Source: Thermodesulfovibrionales bacterium (lineage in GTDB: Bacteria; Nitrospirota; Thermodesulfovibrionia; Thermodesulfovibrionales; SM23-35). Taken from it: DNA of 9,025 nt. Of this stretch, positions 1 to 6,839 are shown in pieces. The position numbers and the translations under genes are program-made. The stretch spans positions 1 through 9,025 of the forward strand of contig JALHSV010000179.1 of NCBI GenBank assembly GCA_022865525.1, read 5' to 3'. The notes beneath the pieces are model-generated. The model saw only the letters and a list, made by a program, of their open reading frames with translations, had not been told where the DNA came from and ran no database searches. Positions within the stretch are counted from its first letter, which is position 1. The number at the start of each line of letters is the position of its first letter.

Positions 1-32
1 ACAGCAAACAGCAAACAGAAGACAGTAGATAG
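1..32. repeat. CAGCAAACAG / GACAGTAG-type simple repeat in the pilX leader
   Basis: The first 32 bases are built from short related words: ACAGCAAACAG is repeated, then AGACAGTAGATAG. The same words read on the opposite strand (CTGTTTACTG, CTGTCTAC) occur in the coding repeat at 67-168, so this looks like an inverted-orientation member of the same family. The bases AGACAGTA (20-27) are exactly complementary to TACTGTCT (131-138). The array may extend left of the window. Confidence 0.55.
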
Positions 33-38
33 GGAGGG
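31..38 (+). promoter_or_regulatory. Shine-Dalgarno of the pilX-like gene
   Basis: AGGGAGGG lies six bases before the ATG at 45. It fixes the start upstream of the coding repeat. No ATG, GTG or TTG codon in this frame occurs between codon 2 and the membrane segment, so the long leader peptide cannot be removed by choosing a later start. Confidence 0.75.
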
Positions 39-44
39 AAAAAC

Positions 45-656
45 ATGAAAACAAATATAGAGAAGTTTGAAGACCTGTTTACTGACTACAGTCTACTCTC
101 TACTAATAGAAACGGGATTGATGGCCTGTTTACTGTCTACAGTCTACTACCTACTAATAGGGGGATTGCGCTCGTTGCTGCTCTTGTGGTAACGCTTGCA
201 GTTTCTATTTTAATAATAGGCACCCTCTATGTTGTTACCCAGTCCACCATTATGTCAGGAGCAGGGAAGAGATATGCAACAGTCTCCGAGGCTGCCGATG
301 GTTCGATACAAGTAATGAAGGATGCCATTCAGCTTATTGCAAAAGGCGAGCCTGTCTCCTCACTGCCGATAGTCGATTCAACGCCCGCATGTCTTGTTGA
401 TTCCGTTTTATTCAATGAAAATGTAGGTTGTACCATAACCCTCACATTGCCCGGTTCCGACATCTTTTCAAGCTATTCGGCAAACATTACTGTTACGAGG
501 CTCTATGCTTCTCCATTGCCGGGAAGCAGGCTTGAATTTCCAAAACCGAGTGGCAGCCCCCCTTCAACTGCAATTTACTACAGGATCGGTGCTATCGTTA
601 CCGGACCAGGCGGTACAAGGGCAGAGACCTCTGCCCTCTATAGATATGTTTCCTAA
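45..656 (+). CDS. PilX-like type IV minor pilin with a repeat-expanded leader
   Basis: A 203-residue prepilin-like protein. It probably joins the minor-pilin complex that primes type IV pilus assembly in the inner membrane and sits near the fibre tip. The likely prepilin peptidase site is NRG/IALVAALV, cutting after Gly40. A single hydrophobic helix follows (about 41-67), then a soluble region of about 135 residues with two cysteines (C116, C129) that could form a disulfide. Mature position 5 is Ala, not Glu. Lack of Glu5 is a feature of GspK-type tip pseudopilins, and PilX-like pilins are thought to be their counterparts. Directly upstream of pilY1 is the usual place for pilX. The odd part is residues 1-40: the leader contains two related peptides, LFTDYSLLSTNRNGID and LFTVYSLLPTNRGIA, encoded by a 51-base tandem duplication. 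Class assignment rests on the N-terminal pattern and context. The soluble domain is not recognisable by eye. Confidence 0.78.
   Translation: MKTNIEKFEDLFTDYSLLSTNRNGIDGLFTVYSLLPTNRGIALVAALVVTLAVSILIIGTLYVVTQSTIMSGAGKRYATVSEAADGSIQVMKDAIQLIAKGEPVSSLPIVDSTPACLVDSVLFNENVGCTITLTLPGSDIFSSYSANITVTRLYASPLPGSRLEFPKPSGSPPSTAIYYRIGAIVTGPGGTRAETSALYRYVS
67..168 (+). repeat. In-frame 51-base tandem duplication inside pilX leader
   Basis: Two copies begin at 67 and 118. The best-conserved 36-base cores, 74-109 and 125-160, differ at three positions. Each core is followed by a GGGATTG element (114-120 and 162-168), with a 3-base length difference before it in the second copy. All changes keep the reading frame. 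The core contains TAATAG, so another frame would be stopped. The sequence resembles the leader repeat at 1-32 in reverse orientation, which suggests a non-coding repeat that became translated. Confidence 0.85.
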
Positions 657-670
657 TGAACTATCAATCA

Positions 671-675
671 GGAGG
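671..675 (+). promoter_or_regulatory. Shine-Dalgarno of pilY1
   Basis: GGAGG lies eight bases before the ATG at 684. The ATG at 676 touches the motif and is out of frame, so 684 is the supported start. Confidence 0.75.
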
Positions 676-683
676 ATGAAAAG

Positions 684-3600
684 ATGAAAAAGCTGATAAT
701 TCTTATACTTGCCGCAGTTACAATAGCGGTTCCTACCGTAATCTATACACAGACGATGTCTGATTACTGCAGCGCTCCCCCGTTTGTGACGCGAACCGTA
801 CCGCCGAATGTAGTCATCATATTCGATAATTCATCTGCAATGCTCGCCCCTGCATATTCTTTTTCAGATCACTATGAGAGTTCTACCCCAACCTATTACA
901 TTGGATACTTTGACCCTCAGGGCAAATATTGTGCACGAACAGATCAGTTTTATGAAATAGCCGGAACCTGCGAGGCAGGAGATAAGGGACCCTACCCAGG
1001 TGCAATGCTGAATTGGGCAACTATGAGCAAGTACGACATACTTATGCTCGTACTGACAGGAGGATTAGGTGCTTCAGAACCTGCTTCAAACGATCTTTCA
1101 GGAAATAGTCTGAACCGTGGCTGGACAAAGACAACCACCCAATATCCGAATTGTGATTTTACGATGTCTAATGATTCCTTGTTTATTACAGGAGCCGGAT
1201 GCCCTCTGCAAAATCCGGCTTCAAAAATCATTGTTCGTAACGGGAGAAAAGAGAGGGGATTGATTCCGGTACTTGTAGACAGAAACAATGATGGAGACTG
1301 GGATACATTGGCACCGCGTATTGCTGTGATGAGTTTTCAGTCCTCACAGAATGATATTGCCATGGCCCATTGCATCAGCGGTACAAGTTCACTACATGCC
1401 TTGTATAACGGGCTATCGGGTGTTTCACCGGATGAAATGAGTTCGCATGTTCCGCTTGGCAAGGCTATGTTACGAGCCATTGAATACTATAAGAATGTTT
1501 GTCCGATATGCGATTCCTGCACGGACCCAATAGATACAATGCAGTGCAGAAAAAACTTTGTTATCAGCATAAGCAGTGGAGATGCAACCGATATCCCCTT
1601 AGGCTATTCAGCGGATTATATCGATGAGCAGATAAGACAGACCCATACCTCCGATATCAGAGCTGACCGCGACGGAACTCAGGCGATACAGTATTTCAAC
1701 ATCAATATTTTTGGATCAATGACCGGGAAGGAGATCCTGAAAGGATTTTCCCGGTATGGCGGTTTCATCGATGCAAATGCAAACAGACTCCCGGACCTTG
1801 ATGGTGAATGGGACAGGAATGGTGACGGTATTCCCGACACATATTTTGAAGCCCGGGATAATGCGTCAATACGATCAGCAATCGAAAAAGCCTTCTCTGA
1901 TATCCTTGCCCAGGCAGCTTCCGGGACCGCAGTTTCTGTGCTCTCTGCGAGTTCAATCGGAGCAGGCGGCATTGTGCAGGCCAATTTTTTGGCTGCGAAA
2001 CAGGACGGGACACGGGAGGTCTTATGGACAGGATACATGCAGAATATCTGGGTAGACCCGGATGAAAACCTCAGAGAGGATTCTGTCCATGATTTTAAAC
2101 TCATTCTCAGCCAGGACAGAATAGTGAAGTTCTTCTTTAATGAAGAGAAGAACGAAACTGAAGCAGCATTCTTCACCACGCTTGCAGATGGCAGTGGAGG
2201 CACATTATCCAGTTGTTCAAATCCGGAAATCAGACAATCCACTCACGTGGAGACCCTCTGGGAAGCGGGGAAGAGCCTTGCCCTGAAAGAACCTTCGGAA
2301 CGAACCATCTTCACAGCAAAGAAAATCTTCAGAGGGAAGACGGTCGCCTACTTATTCGCAGAGGCCCCGTACCCTGTATTTCAAACGACCATGAATTCCA
2401 CCCTGTTGAGTGCCCTTAATCCTGATACAACGTATACTGCTGATGCCATCGTACGGTATATAAGGGGTGAATGTCTCGAAACAGGGGTTACCGGTGATAA
2501 TACCTGCAGCAACAGGAATAATCCTTCATTCAGGGACAGGCGGCTCACTGTCGACGGTGTATCCCGCGTATGGAAGCTTGGAGATATCATGAACTCAACA
2601 CCGAAGGTATTTACCGGCATGCCGCTCAATGCCTATCACGTAGATTATGCTGACAGGACCTATTATGACTATATTGCGGATAACAGATATCAAAAAAAGT
2701 CCTCGGTTGTCTTTGCCGGTGCAAATGATGGAATGCTCCATGCCTTCCGGGGCGGATATCTGCAAGATAAGGATCTGTCAGGCAGTATTAAGGCACTCTT
2801 GAAAAACTCCTTCAACTCAGGAGATGATGAACATGAACTGCTCGGTGAAGAGATCTGGGCATATATTCCCTTCAATGCATTTCCGTATCTCAAATACCTA
2901 TCTGATCCCAGTTATTGCCATATCAGTTATAGCGACCTCTCGGTAAAAGTTGTTGACGTAAGTTTTCATGGAGGTGCCGGAGCGACAAGAGACCAGAGCA
3001 GTTGGAAGACGATACTCCTCGGCGGCATGCGATTTGGAGGTGCCTGCGGAGTTGGAGGGAATCCTTCGGACCCCCCTGCGGGCACTCCCGCAGATGTTGG
3101 TTTTTCATCGTTTTTTGCCCTTGATGTGACAGATCCTGAAAGACCGGTTCCGCTTTGGGAATTCTCGGATGATGACATGGGCTATGCCACATCAACCCCT
3201 GCCATAGTGAGGACAGGAGACAGACTGCAGAACGGGAAATGGTATGTTGTATTTGGGTCTGGATCAAAAGTGCTTCCAAAGGGCGGCAACGATATCGGGA
3301 GAAATACGCCGGGTTATGTTTATATCCTGAACCTCGGGACAGGCGAACTCGTAAAAAAGATAACCCTTGACCATCAGGCTATTGTTGGCGATATGCTCGC
3401 TATTGATGCTGACCGGGATTATATAACAGAAAAAATATATTTTGGCACGAGCTATAAACCGGGTTCGGCTTGGATGGGGAAAATGATGAGTCTCGATGTA
3501 CCGGCAGTCCTTGAATCGTCGGAAATCAATGTTTCGTGGAACTCCTCTTTTGGAACGAGTTTATTCTCAGGGAATTACCCGTTCACAGCCTCTCCCGAGG

Positions 3601-4295
3601 CTGCAAAGGATACAAAAGGAAATATCTGGGTTTATGCCGGATCAGGGAAATATTACAGTGATGCTGATGAAACTGATACATCACAGCAAATATTTTTCGG
3701 GCTTCAGGATAAACGCGATCTTATCAGTGAAGCTGCCTTGTATGACGCAACACATGTCTCGACAAGGGGAAATGTTACGGGAACTGCCAAGGTGTGTGCG
3801 TATGATGCATTGTCGAACAGCTTTGGTTTGCAGGACATTGTCACCTCAATCGAAACCGCTTTCGCTGCTCCGGCAGACGCCGATCCAGGCTGGAAGATCT
3901 ATCTGCCGAGCAGAGAAAGAGTCATATCACGACCTGTTGCCGTTGGCGGCCTTCTGGATTTCCTGACCTATAAGCCCGACGCAGATCCCTGCACCTATGG
4001 CGGGGACTCATATCTTTATTCCGTCAGGTATACGGCCGGGGTTGCGCCCTCACGAATAGCAATCCGTTCCCCCGCGATTACCACTGGTGTAAGCGGCACG
4101 GTTACGGTTCATAAAAGCATCCCCTTAGGCCGCGGTGCACCGCCTGCCGGTGATGCAATTATCATACAACCGATAGGAGAGGGAAGTGAACACGTGCAGA
4201 AGAATATCCAGCTTGCAACTGGCGTGATCATCGAGGCAGAGAATCAGCCACTGTTCCCGATTGTTTCGAAGATAGTCCACTGGCTGAAGAAATGA
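684..4295 (+). CDS. pilY1: PilY1-type pilus tip adhesin / assembly protein
   Basis: A 1203-residue secreted protein, within the usual PilY1 size range. PilY1 family members cap the type IV pilus, promote extension against retraction and act as calcium-dependent adhesins. Residues 1-23 form a Sec-type signal peptide (MKK, then a hydrophobic stretch). A von Willebrand A-like region follows: PNVVIIFDNSSAM (about 41-53) and FVISISSGDATD (about 291-302) match its first strand and a later acidic loop. Calcium-loop candidates are DRNNDGDWD (about 199-207), the acidic segment at 363-377 and DRNGDGIPD (377-385). The C-terminal half carries the PilC/PilY1 beta-propeller signature: VVFAGANDGMLHAF (about 674-687), FFALDVTDPERPVPLWEF, VVFGSGS and GYVYILNLGTGEL. 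A calcium loop DADRDYITE (908-916) keeps acidic residues at positions 1, 3, 5 and 9. The gene begins 27 bases after pilX and is probably co-transcribed. The metal-site motif reads DNSSA rather than DxSxS, so the last serine is missing. Confidence 0.93.
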   Translation: MKKLIILILAAVTIAVPTVIYTQTMSDYCSAPPFVTRTVPPNVVIIFDNSSAMLAPAYSFSDHYESSTPTYYIGYFDPQGKYCARTDQFYEIAGTCEAGDKGPYPGAMLNWATMSKYDILMLVLTGGLGASEPASNDLSGNSLNRGWTKTTTQYPNCDFTMSNDSLFITGAGCPLQNPASKIIVRNGRKERGLIPVLVDRNNDGDWDTLAPRIAVMSFQSSQNDIAMAHCISGTSSLHALYNGLSGVSPDEMSSHVPLGKAMLRAIEYYKNVCPICDSCTDPIDTMQCRKNFVISISSGDATDIPLGYSADYIDEQIRQTHTSDIRADRDGTQAIQYFNINIFGSMTGKEILKGFSRYGGFIDANANRLPDLDGEWDRNGDGIPDTYFEARDNASIRSAIEKAFSDILAQAASGTAVSVLSASSIGAGGIVQANFLAAKQDGTREVLWTGYMQNIWVDPDENLREDSVHDFKLILSQDRIVKFFFNEEKNETEAAFFTTLADGSGGTLSSCSNPEIRQSTHVETLWEAGKSLALKEPSERTIFTAKKIFRGKTVAYLFAEAPYPVFQTTMNSTLLSALNPDTTYTADAIVRYIRGECLETGVTGDNTCSNRNNPSFRDRRLTVDGVSRVWKLGDIMNSTPKVFTGMPLNAYHVDYADRTYYDYIADNRYQKKSSVVFAGANDGMLHAFRGGYLQDKDLSGSIKALLKNSFNSGDDEHELLGEEIWAYIPFNAFPYLKYLSDPSYCHISYSDLSVKVVDVSFHGGAGATRDQSSWKTILLGGMRFGGACGVGGNPSDPPAGTPADVGFSSFFALDVTDPERPVPLWEFSDDDMGYATSTPAIVRTGDRLQNGKWYVVFGSGSKVLPKGGNDIGRNTPGYVYILNLGTGELVKKITLDHQAIVGDMLAIDADRDYITEKIYFGTSYKPGSAWMGKMMSLDVPAVLESSEINVSWNSSFGTSLFSGNYPFTASPEAAKDTKGNIWVYAGSGKYYSDADETDTSQQIFFGLQDKRDLISEAALYDATHVSTRGNVTGTAKVCAYDALSNSFGLQDIVTSIETAFAAPADADPGWKIYLPSRERVISRPVAVGGLLDFLTYKPDADPCTYGGDSYLYSVRYTAGVAPSRIAIRSPAITTGVSGTVTVHKSIPLGRGAPPAGDAIIIQPIGEGSEHVQKNIQLATGVIIEAENQPLFPIVSKIVHWLKK

Positions 4296-4304
4296 AAAGA
4301 GACA

Positions 4305-4339
4305 GGGTCCAAGGATTCAAGGGTTCAAGGATTCAAGTG
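4305..4339. repeat. AAGGRTTC 8-base tandem repeat
   Basis: Three consecutive octamers, AAGGATTC (4311-4318), AAGGGTTC (4319-4326) and AAGGATTC (4327-4334), are preceded by GGGTCC and followed by AAGTG. The array lies just after the pilY1 stop and outside recognisable coding sequence. It is the left arm of the inverted repeat described next. Confidence 0.7.
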
Positions 4340-4380
4340 AAAAGCTTCAATGCACGCGACTCCTTGCCCCTTGACCCCTT
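4311..4380. terminator. Possible bidirectional terminator between pilY1 and feoB
   Basis: The left arm (4311-4334) and right arm (4358-4380) are imperfect reverse complements over about 23 bases, with a loop of about 23 bases. The gap is only 88 bases and separates converging genes, where a shared terminator is expected. On the minus strand some mismatches become G-U pairs, so the hairpin looks stronger for the feoB transcript. The right arm runs into CCCCTTTTCTT, and the left-side exit reads CTCTTTTC on the minus strand. Neither is a strong uridine tract and the loop is long, so this is tentative. Confidence 0.4.
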
Positions 4381-4383
4381 TTC

Positions 4384-6375
4384 TTACAAATTCAGGATAA
4401 GATTGAGCAGCCCTCCAACCAAGAGGGCAAAGGGAATAATAAGTGCCATCATGAAGAATGCTGTTCTTGTTCCCCTTTCTTTTACAATCATAAAAAAGTT
4501 TGCGAGACATGGGACAAAGAGGGTTAACGTTACGAGACTCACAATCACCTGATTTTCGTTCAGCATGCCCTGCCGGGCAAGATTAAACATCCCTGCAGCA
4601 GCATAATCTCTTCTGAGGAATCCCATAAGGAAAGCCCCTGTTGTTTTTGAAGGCAATCCAAGGAAATGAACGACAACCGGTGCAGATACAGATTCGAGCC
4701 ATCCGAGAACCTTCATTTTATCAAGGAGAAAGAGAATCAGCGTGCCGAGAATAAAAAGAGGAACGGCTTCTTTGAGATACCATTCGATTCTGCTGAGGGT
4801 TTTCATAACAATATTCCCCAGGGCTGGCATTCTTAAAGGTGGCAGTTCGATGAAGAAATCGGGTTTTTCTCCGGGCACTACCTTTGATGCAAGATACCCT
4901 GCAAGGATGAGTACCAGGAGTATGCATCCGGCCCACCATAACGTTGCGCGGAGTGAAAGAGTTCCCAGCATACCGAACACAACACCAAGCTGCGCAGAGC
5001 AGGGAATTGCGAGCGCTATGAGAAACGTGGCAATAATTTTCTCCCTGTTTGTCTCGAGTATCCGGGTTGACATCGTTGCCATGGTACCGCATCCGAGACC
5101 GAGGATCATGGGGAGGATGGCTTTTCCGTTCAGGCCAAGGAACCTGAATGCCTTGTCCGAAACCACAGCAAGCCTTGGCAGATAGCCGCTATCTTCCAGA
5201 AAGCCGAATGCCAGGAAAAATGTTGTTGTTATGGGAAGGATAATCCCTAAGGCATATGTCAGTGCCATGGTAAATATTCCGTATGGACCAATGAGCATGT
5301 CCTGGAAGAAAGAGACGTGGATAAGGGATTTTACCGTCTTGTCGATCACGGGAGTGAGGTATGTGCTGAATATGACTTCTTCGAAAAAATTAACAAGAAA
5401 TCCTGCCCCGAAATTTCCGACAAATTCATAAAAGGTGAAGATCACAACGAGTAAAACCGGGATACCCAGAACCGGATGAGTTGTCCATTTATTCAGACCC
5501 TGAAATACAATACCACTCTGCACCGTTCTGTTCTTCTGTACTTCCCTGACGATATGCTCTGCAAGATTTATCCTGCTCTTGCTTATGAGATATGGTATCG
5601 GCTCTTTCAGTTTTGATTGAGCCTCATCCCGTAAATCCTCGATCTTCTTGAGGTCTTCGGTACGGATATTGGTTATCAGCCATTCCTTCAGGCTTTCATC
5701 ACCGGAGAGAATCATCAATGACAGGGAACGTTTTGATATATTTGCCTCGGGGAGCACGGCTGATATTGTTTTGCAATATTCCTCTATGGTCGGATGATAG
5801 TGTGCATCCAACGAAGGGCGACGCGGATTCAAGAGGGCATTTTTCAGAAGCTGAATCCCCTTTCTTTGGGGGGCAACAGTGCCAATAACTTCAATATGTA
5901 AAAGTTCACTCAGCCTCTCGTAATGTATCTCTATGCCTCTTGTCTTAGCCTCATCCTCCATATTGAGGTCCAGTACACAGGATAAATCCATTTCTGCAAT
6001 TTGCATCAACAGCATGAGAGCCCTCTTGAGATTCTTCGCATCTGCAACGAGCACAACAGCTTCGGGCTTTTCCTTCAACAGGATATCCCGCGTTACTTTT
6101 TCATCCTCGCTCATGGGGGTTAAATTATTGACACCGGGAGAGTCGATAATCAGGACTTTTTTGTTGCCGATTGAAGCATTCCCGTAGGAGACTTCCACTG
6201 TTGTCCCCGGATAATTTGAGACCGTGACATATTTGCCGGTCAGGAGACCAAAGATGACGCTCTTACCGACGTTCGGATTGCCGATCAGGATCATTTTTTC
6301 ATGCGCATGGTCTCTGCTGCGGTGCCTGTGACGGTGTCTTTTATGCAAGTCTGTTATTTCTTTTTCTTCTGACAT
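4384..6375 (-). CDS. feoB: Ferrous iron transporter FeoB, non-canonical gate type
   Basis: An inner-membrane Fe(II) importer with a cytosolic G domain. From the chosen ATG (6375-6373) it has 663 residues. The G motifs are intact: G1 GNPNVGKS (32-39), NYPGTT switch region (54-59), G3 DSPG (78-81) and G4 NMED (138-141). A helical linker follows, then a membrane domain with several hydrophobic helices from about residue 300. The first gate reads GLGCGTMATMSTRIL (about 426-440) then IPCSAQLGV (about 457-465). The second has FLRRDYAAAGMF and FVPCLANF (about 619-626). Better-known FeoBs have GCNVPA and CSARLP here, so this is a divergent subfamily. Residues 11-25, HKRHRHRHRSRDHAH, hold six histidines. 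The frame is open up to an ATG at 6438, but that start would overlap the regulator by 85 bases. The ATG at 6375 has GAGGT eleven bases upstream and overlaps by only 22. No feoA is visible. Confidence 0.92.
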   Translation of the reverse strand: MSEEKEITDLHKRHRHRHRSRDHAHEKMILIGNPNVGKSVIFGLLTGKYVTVSNYPGTTVEVSYGNASIGNKKVLIIDSPGVNNLTPMSEDEKVTRDILLKEKPEAVVLVADAKNLKRALMLLMQIAEMDLSCVLDLNMEDEAKTRGIEIHYERLSELLHIEVIGTVAPQRKGIQLLKNALLNPRRPSLDAHYHPTIEEYCKTISAVLPEANISKRSLSLMILSGDESLKEWLITNIRTEDLKKIEDLRDEAQSKLKEPIPYLISKSRINLAEHIVREVQKNRTVQSGIVFQGLNKWTTHPVLGIPVLLVVIFTFYEFVGNFGAGFLVNFFEEVIFSTYLTPVIDKTVKSLIHVSFFQDMLIGPYGIFTMALTYALGIILPITTTFFLAFGFLEDSGYLPRLAVVSDKAFRFLGLNGKAILPMILGLGCGTMATMSTRILETNREKIIATFLIALAIPCSAQLGVVFGMLGTLSLRATLWWAGCILLVLILAGYLASKVVPGEKPDFFIELPPLRMPALGNIVMKTLSRIEWYLKEAVPLFILGTLILFLLDKMKVLGWLESVSAPVVVHFLGLPSKTTGAFLMGFLRRDYAAAGMFNLARQGMLNENQVIVSLVTLTLFVPCLANFFMIVKERGTRTAFFMMALIIPFALLVGGLLNLILNL
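6301..6345 (-). other. Histidine-rich N-terminal tail of FeoB
   Basis: This segment encodes residues 11-25 of FeoB, HKRHRHRHRSRDHAH, with six histidines and six basic residues directly before the G domain. It would lie in the cytosol. Metal binding is plausible from composition but not shown. Confidence 0.7.
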
Positions 6376-6785
6376 GTTTTGCAGTAACCTCGTATTTCCA
6401 GCGTATGGTTTGCACCCAGAAAGCCGTGCTTTTTGCATACCTTTTCCTGTATTTTTTCAAGCGGTTCGGAATAAAACTCTATGATACTTCCGCAGCGTAT
6501 ACACAGCATATGATCATGATGTTTGTGGCCGAAGGAGCTTTCGTATATCGTGCCGCGATCTGTCTTCCTGACACGCTCGATAAGGCCGCACTCGCAAAGC
6601 AGATTCAGTGTCCTATACACAGACGCCCGCGATGCCTTCAGACCGGTTTTCCGAATCTGATGATAGAGGGATTCCGGGTCAAAATGTCCGTTGAAGGACA
6701 ATGACTTCTGGAGAATGACGGTCCGTTCTTTGGTGAACCGTAGCCCCCTCTCCTTCAGAAAGGTGATGAATAGCTTCTTTTCCAT
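6354..6785 (-). CDS. Fur-family metal-dependent transcriptional repressor
   Basis: A 143-residue protein of normal Fur size. The N-terminal winged helix includes GLRFTKERTVIL (14-25) and the recognition-helix region SRASVYRTLNLL (52-63). The dimerisation and metal domain has HKHHDHMLCIRCGSIIEF (87-104), with HHDH at 89-92 and a structural zinc CxxC at C95/C98. The second CxxC is C135/C138 (GYCKTC), and His34 fits the usual regulatory metal site. Family members dimerise and bind palindromic operators when loaded with Fe(II), or with Zn or Mn in some subgroups. The position directly upstream of feoB and a Fur-box-like palindrome at its own promoter make iron the best guess for the effector. A PerR or Zur role cannot be excluded from motifs alone. 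No Shine-Dalgarno precedes the ATG, and no alternative start codon occurs before the upstream in-frame stop. Confidence 0.92.
   Translation of the reverse strand: MEKKLFITFLKERGLRFTKERTVILQKSLSFNGHFDPESLYHQIRKTGLKASRASVYRTLNLLCECGLIERVRKTDRGTIYESSFGHKHHDHMLCIRCGSIIEFYSEPLEKIQEKVCKKHGFLGANHTLEIRGYCKTCQKKKK
6387..6391 (-). promoter_or_regulatory. Shine-Dalgarno candidate for feoB inside the regulator gene
   Basis: GAGGT on the minus strand lies eleven bases before the ATG at 6375, a slightly long spacing. It favours 6375 over the upstream in-frame ATG at 6438. Translation may also be coupled, because ribosomes finishing the regulator stop at 6354, just past the feoB start. Confidence 0.45.
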
Positions 6786-6787
6786 AA

Positions 6788-6810
6788 TTGATAATGAGTC
6801 TCAATAACAA
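6788..6810. promoter_or_regulatory. Fur-box-like operator
   Basis: An 11-1-11 palindrome: TTGATAATGAG, a central T, then CTCAATAACAA. Nine of eleven arm positions are complementary. GATAATGAG followed by CTCAATA resembles the Fur consensus GATAATGATAATCATTATC. It begins three bases upstream of the regulator start codon and covers the predicted transcription start and the edge of the -10 box. Repressor bound here would block its own operon and so feoB. Confidence 0.7.
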
Positions 6811-6839
6811 GTATAATGCACGCATGCATGGTGAGTCAA
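6810..6839 (-). promoter_or_regulatory. Sigma70-type promoter of the fur-like/feoB operon
   Basis: On the minus strand TTGACT (6839-6834) and TATACT (6815-6810) are separated by 18 bases. Transcription would begin near 6803, giving a leader of roughly 15-20 bases. The spacer contains a near-palindrome, ATGCATGCGTGCAT. The operator at 6788-6810 overlaps the -10 box and start point. Confidence 0.65.

Noticed and set aside
1..168. CRISPR-like array because of regular short repeats
   Set aside because: Only two 36-base cores, at 51-base spacing, with the intervening sequence also duplicated. They are translated in frame and there are no cas genes, so this is a tandem duplication and not repeat-spacer structure.
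4292..4552. An 86-codon plus-strand frame overlapping the pilY1 stop as ATGA
   Set aside because: Its beginning translates the octamer repeats, and most of it lies antisense to the conserved feoB 3' end. It has no recognisable features, so the overlap is judged coincidental.
6376..6438. Longer FeoB N-terminus from the ATG at 6438
   Set aside because: It would add 21 residues unlike FeoB and overlap the regulator by 85 bases. The ATG at 6375 has a better-placed GAGGT.
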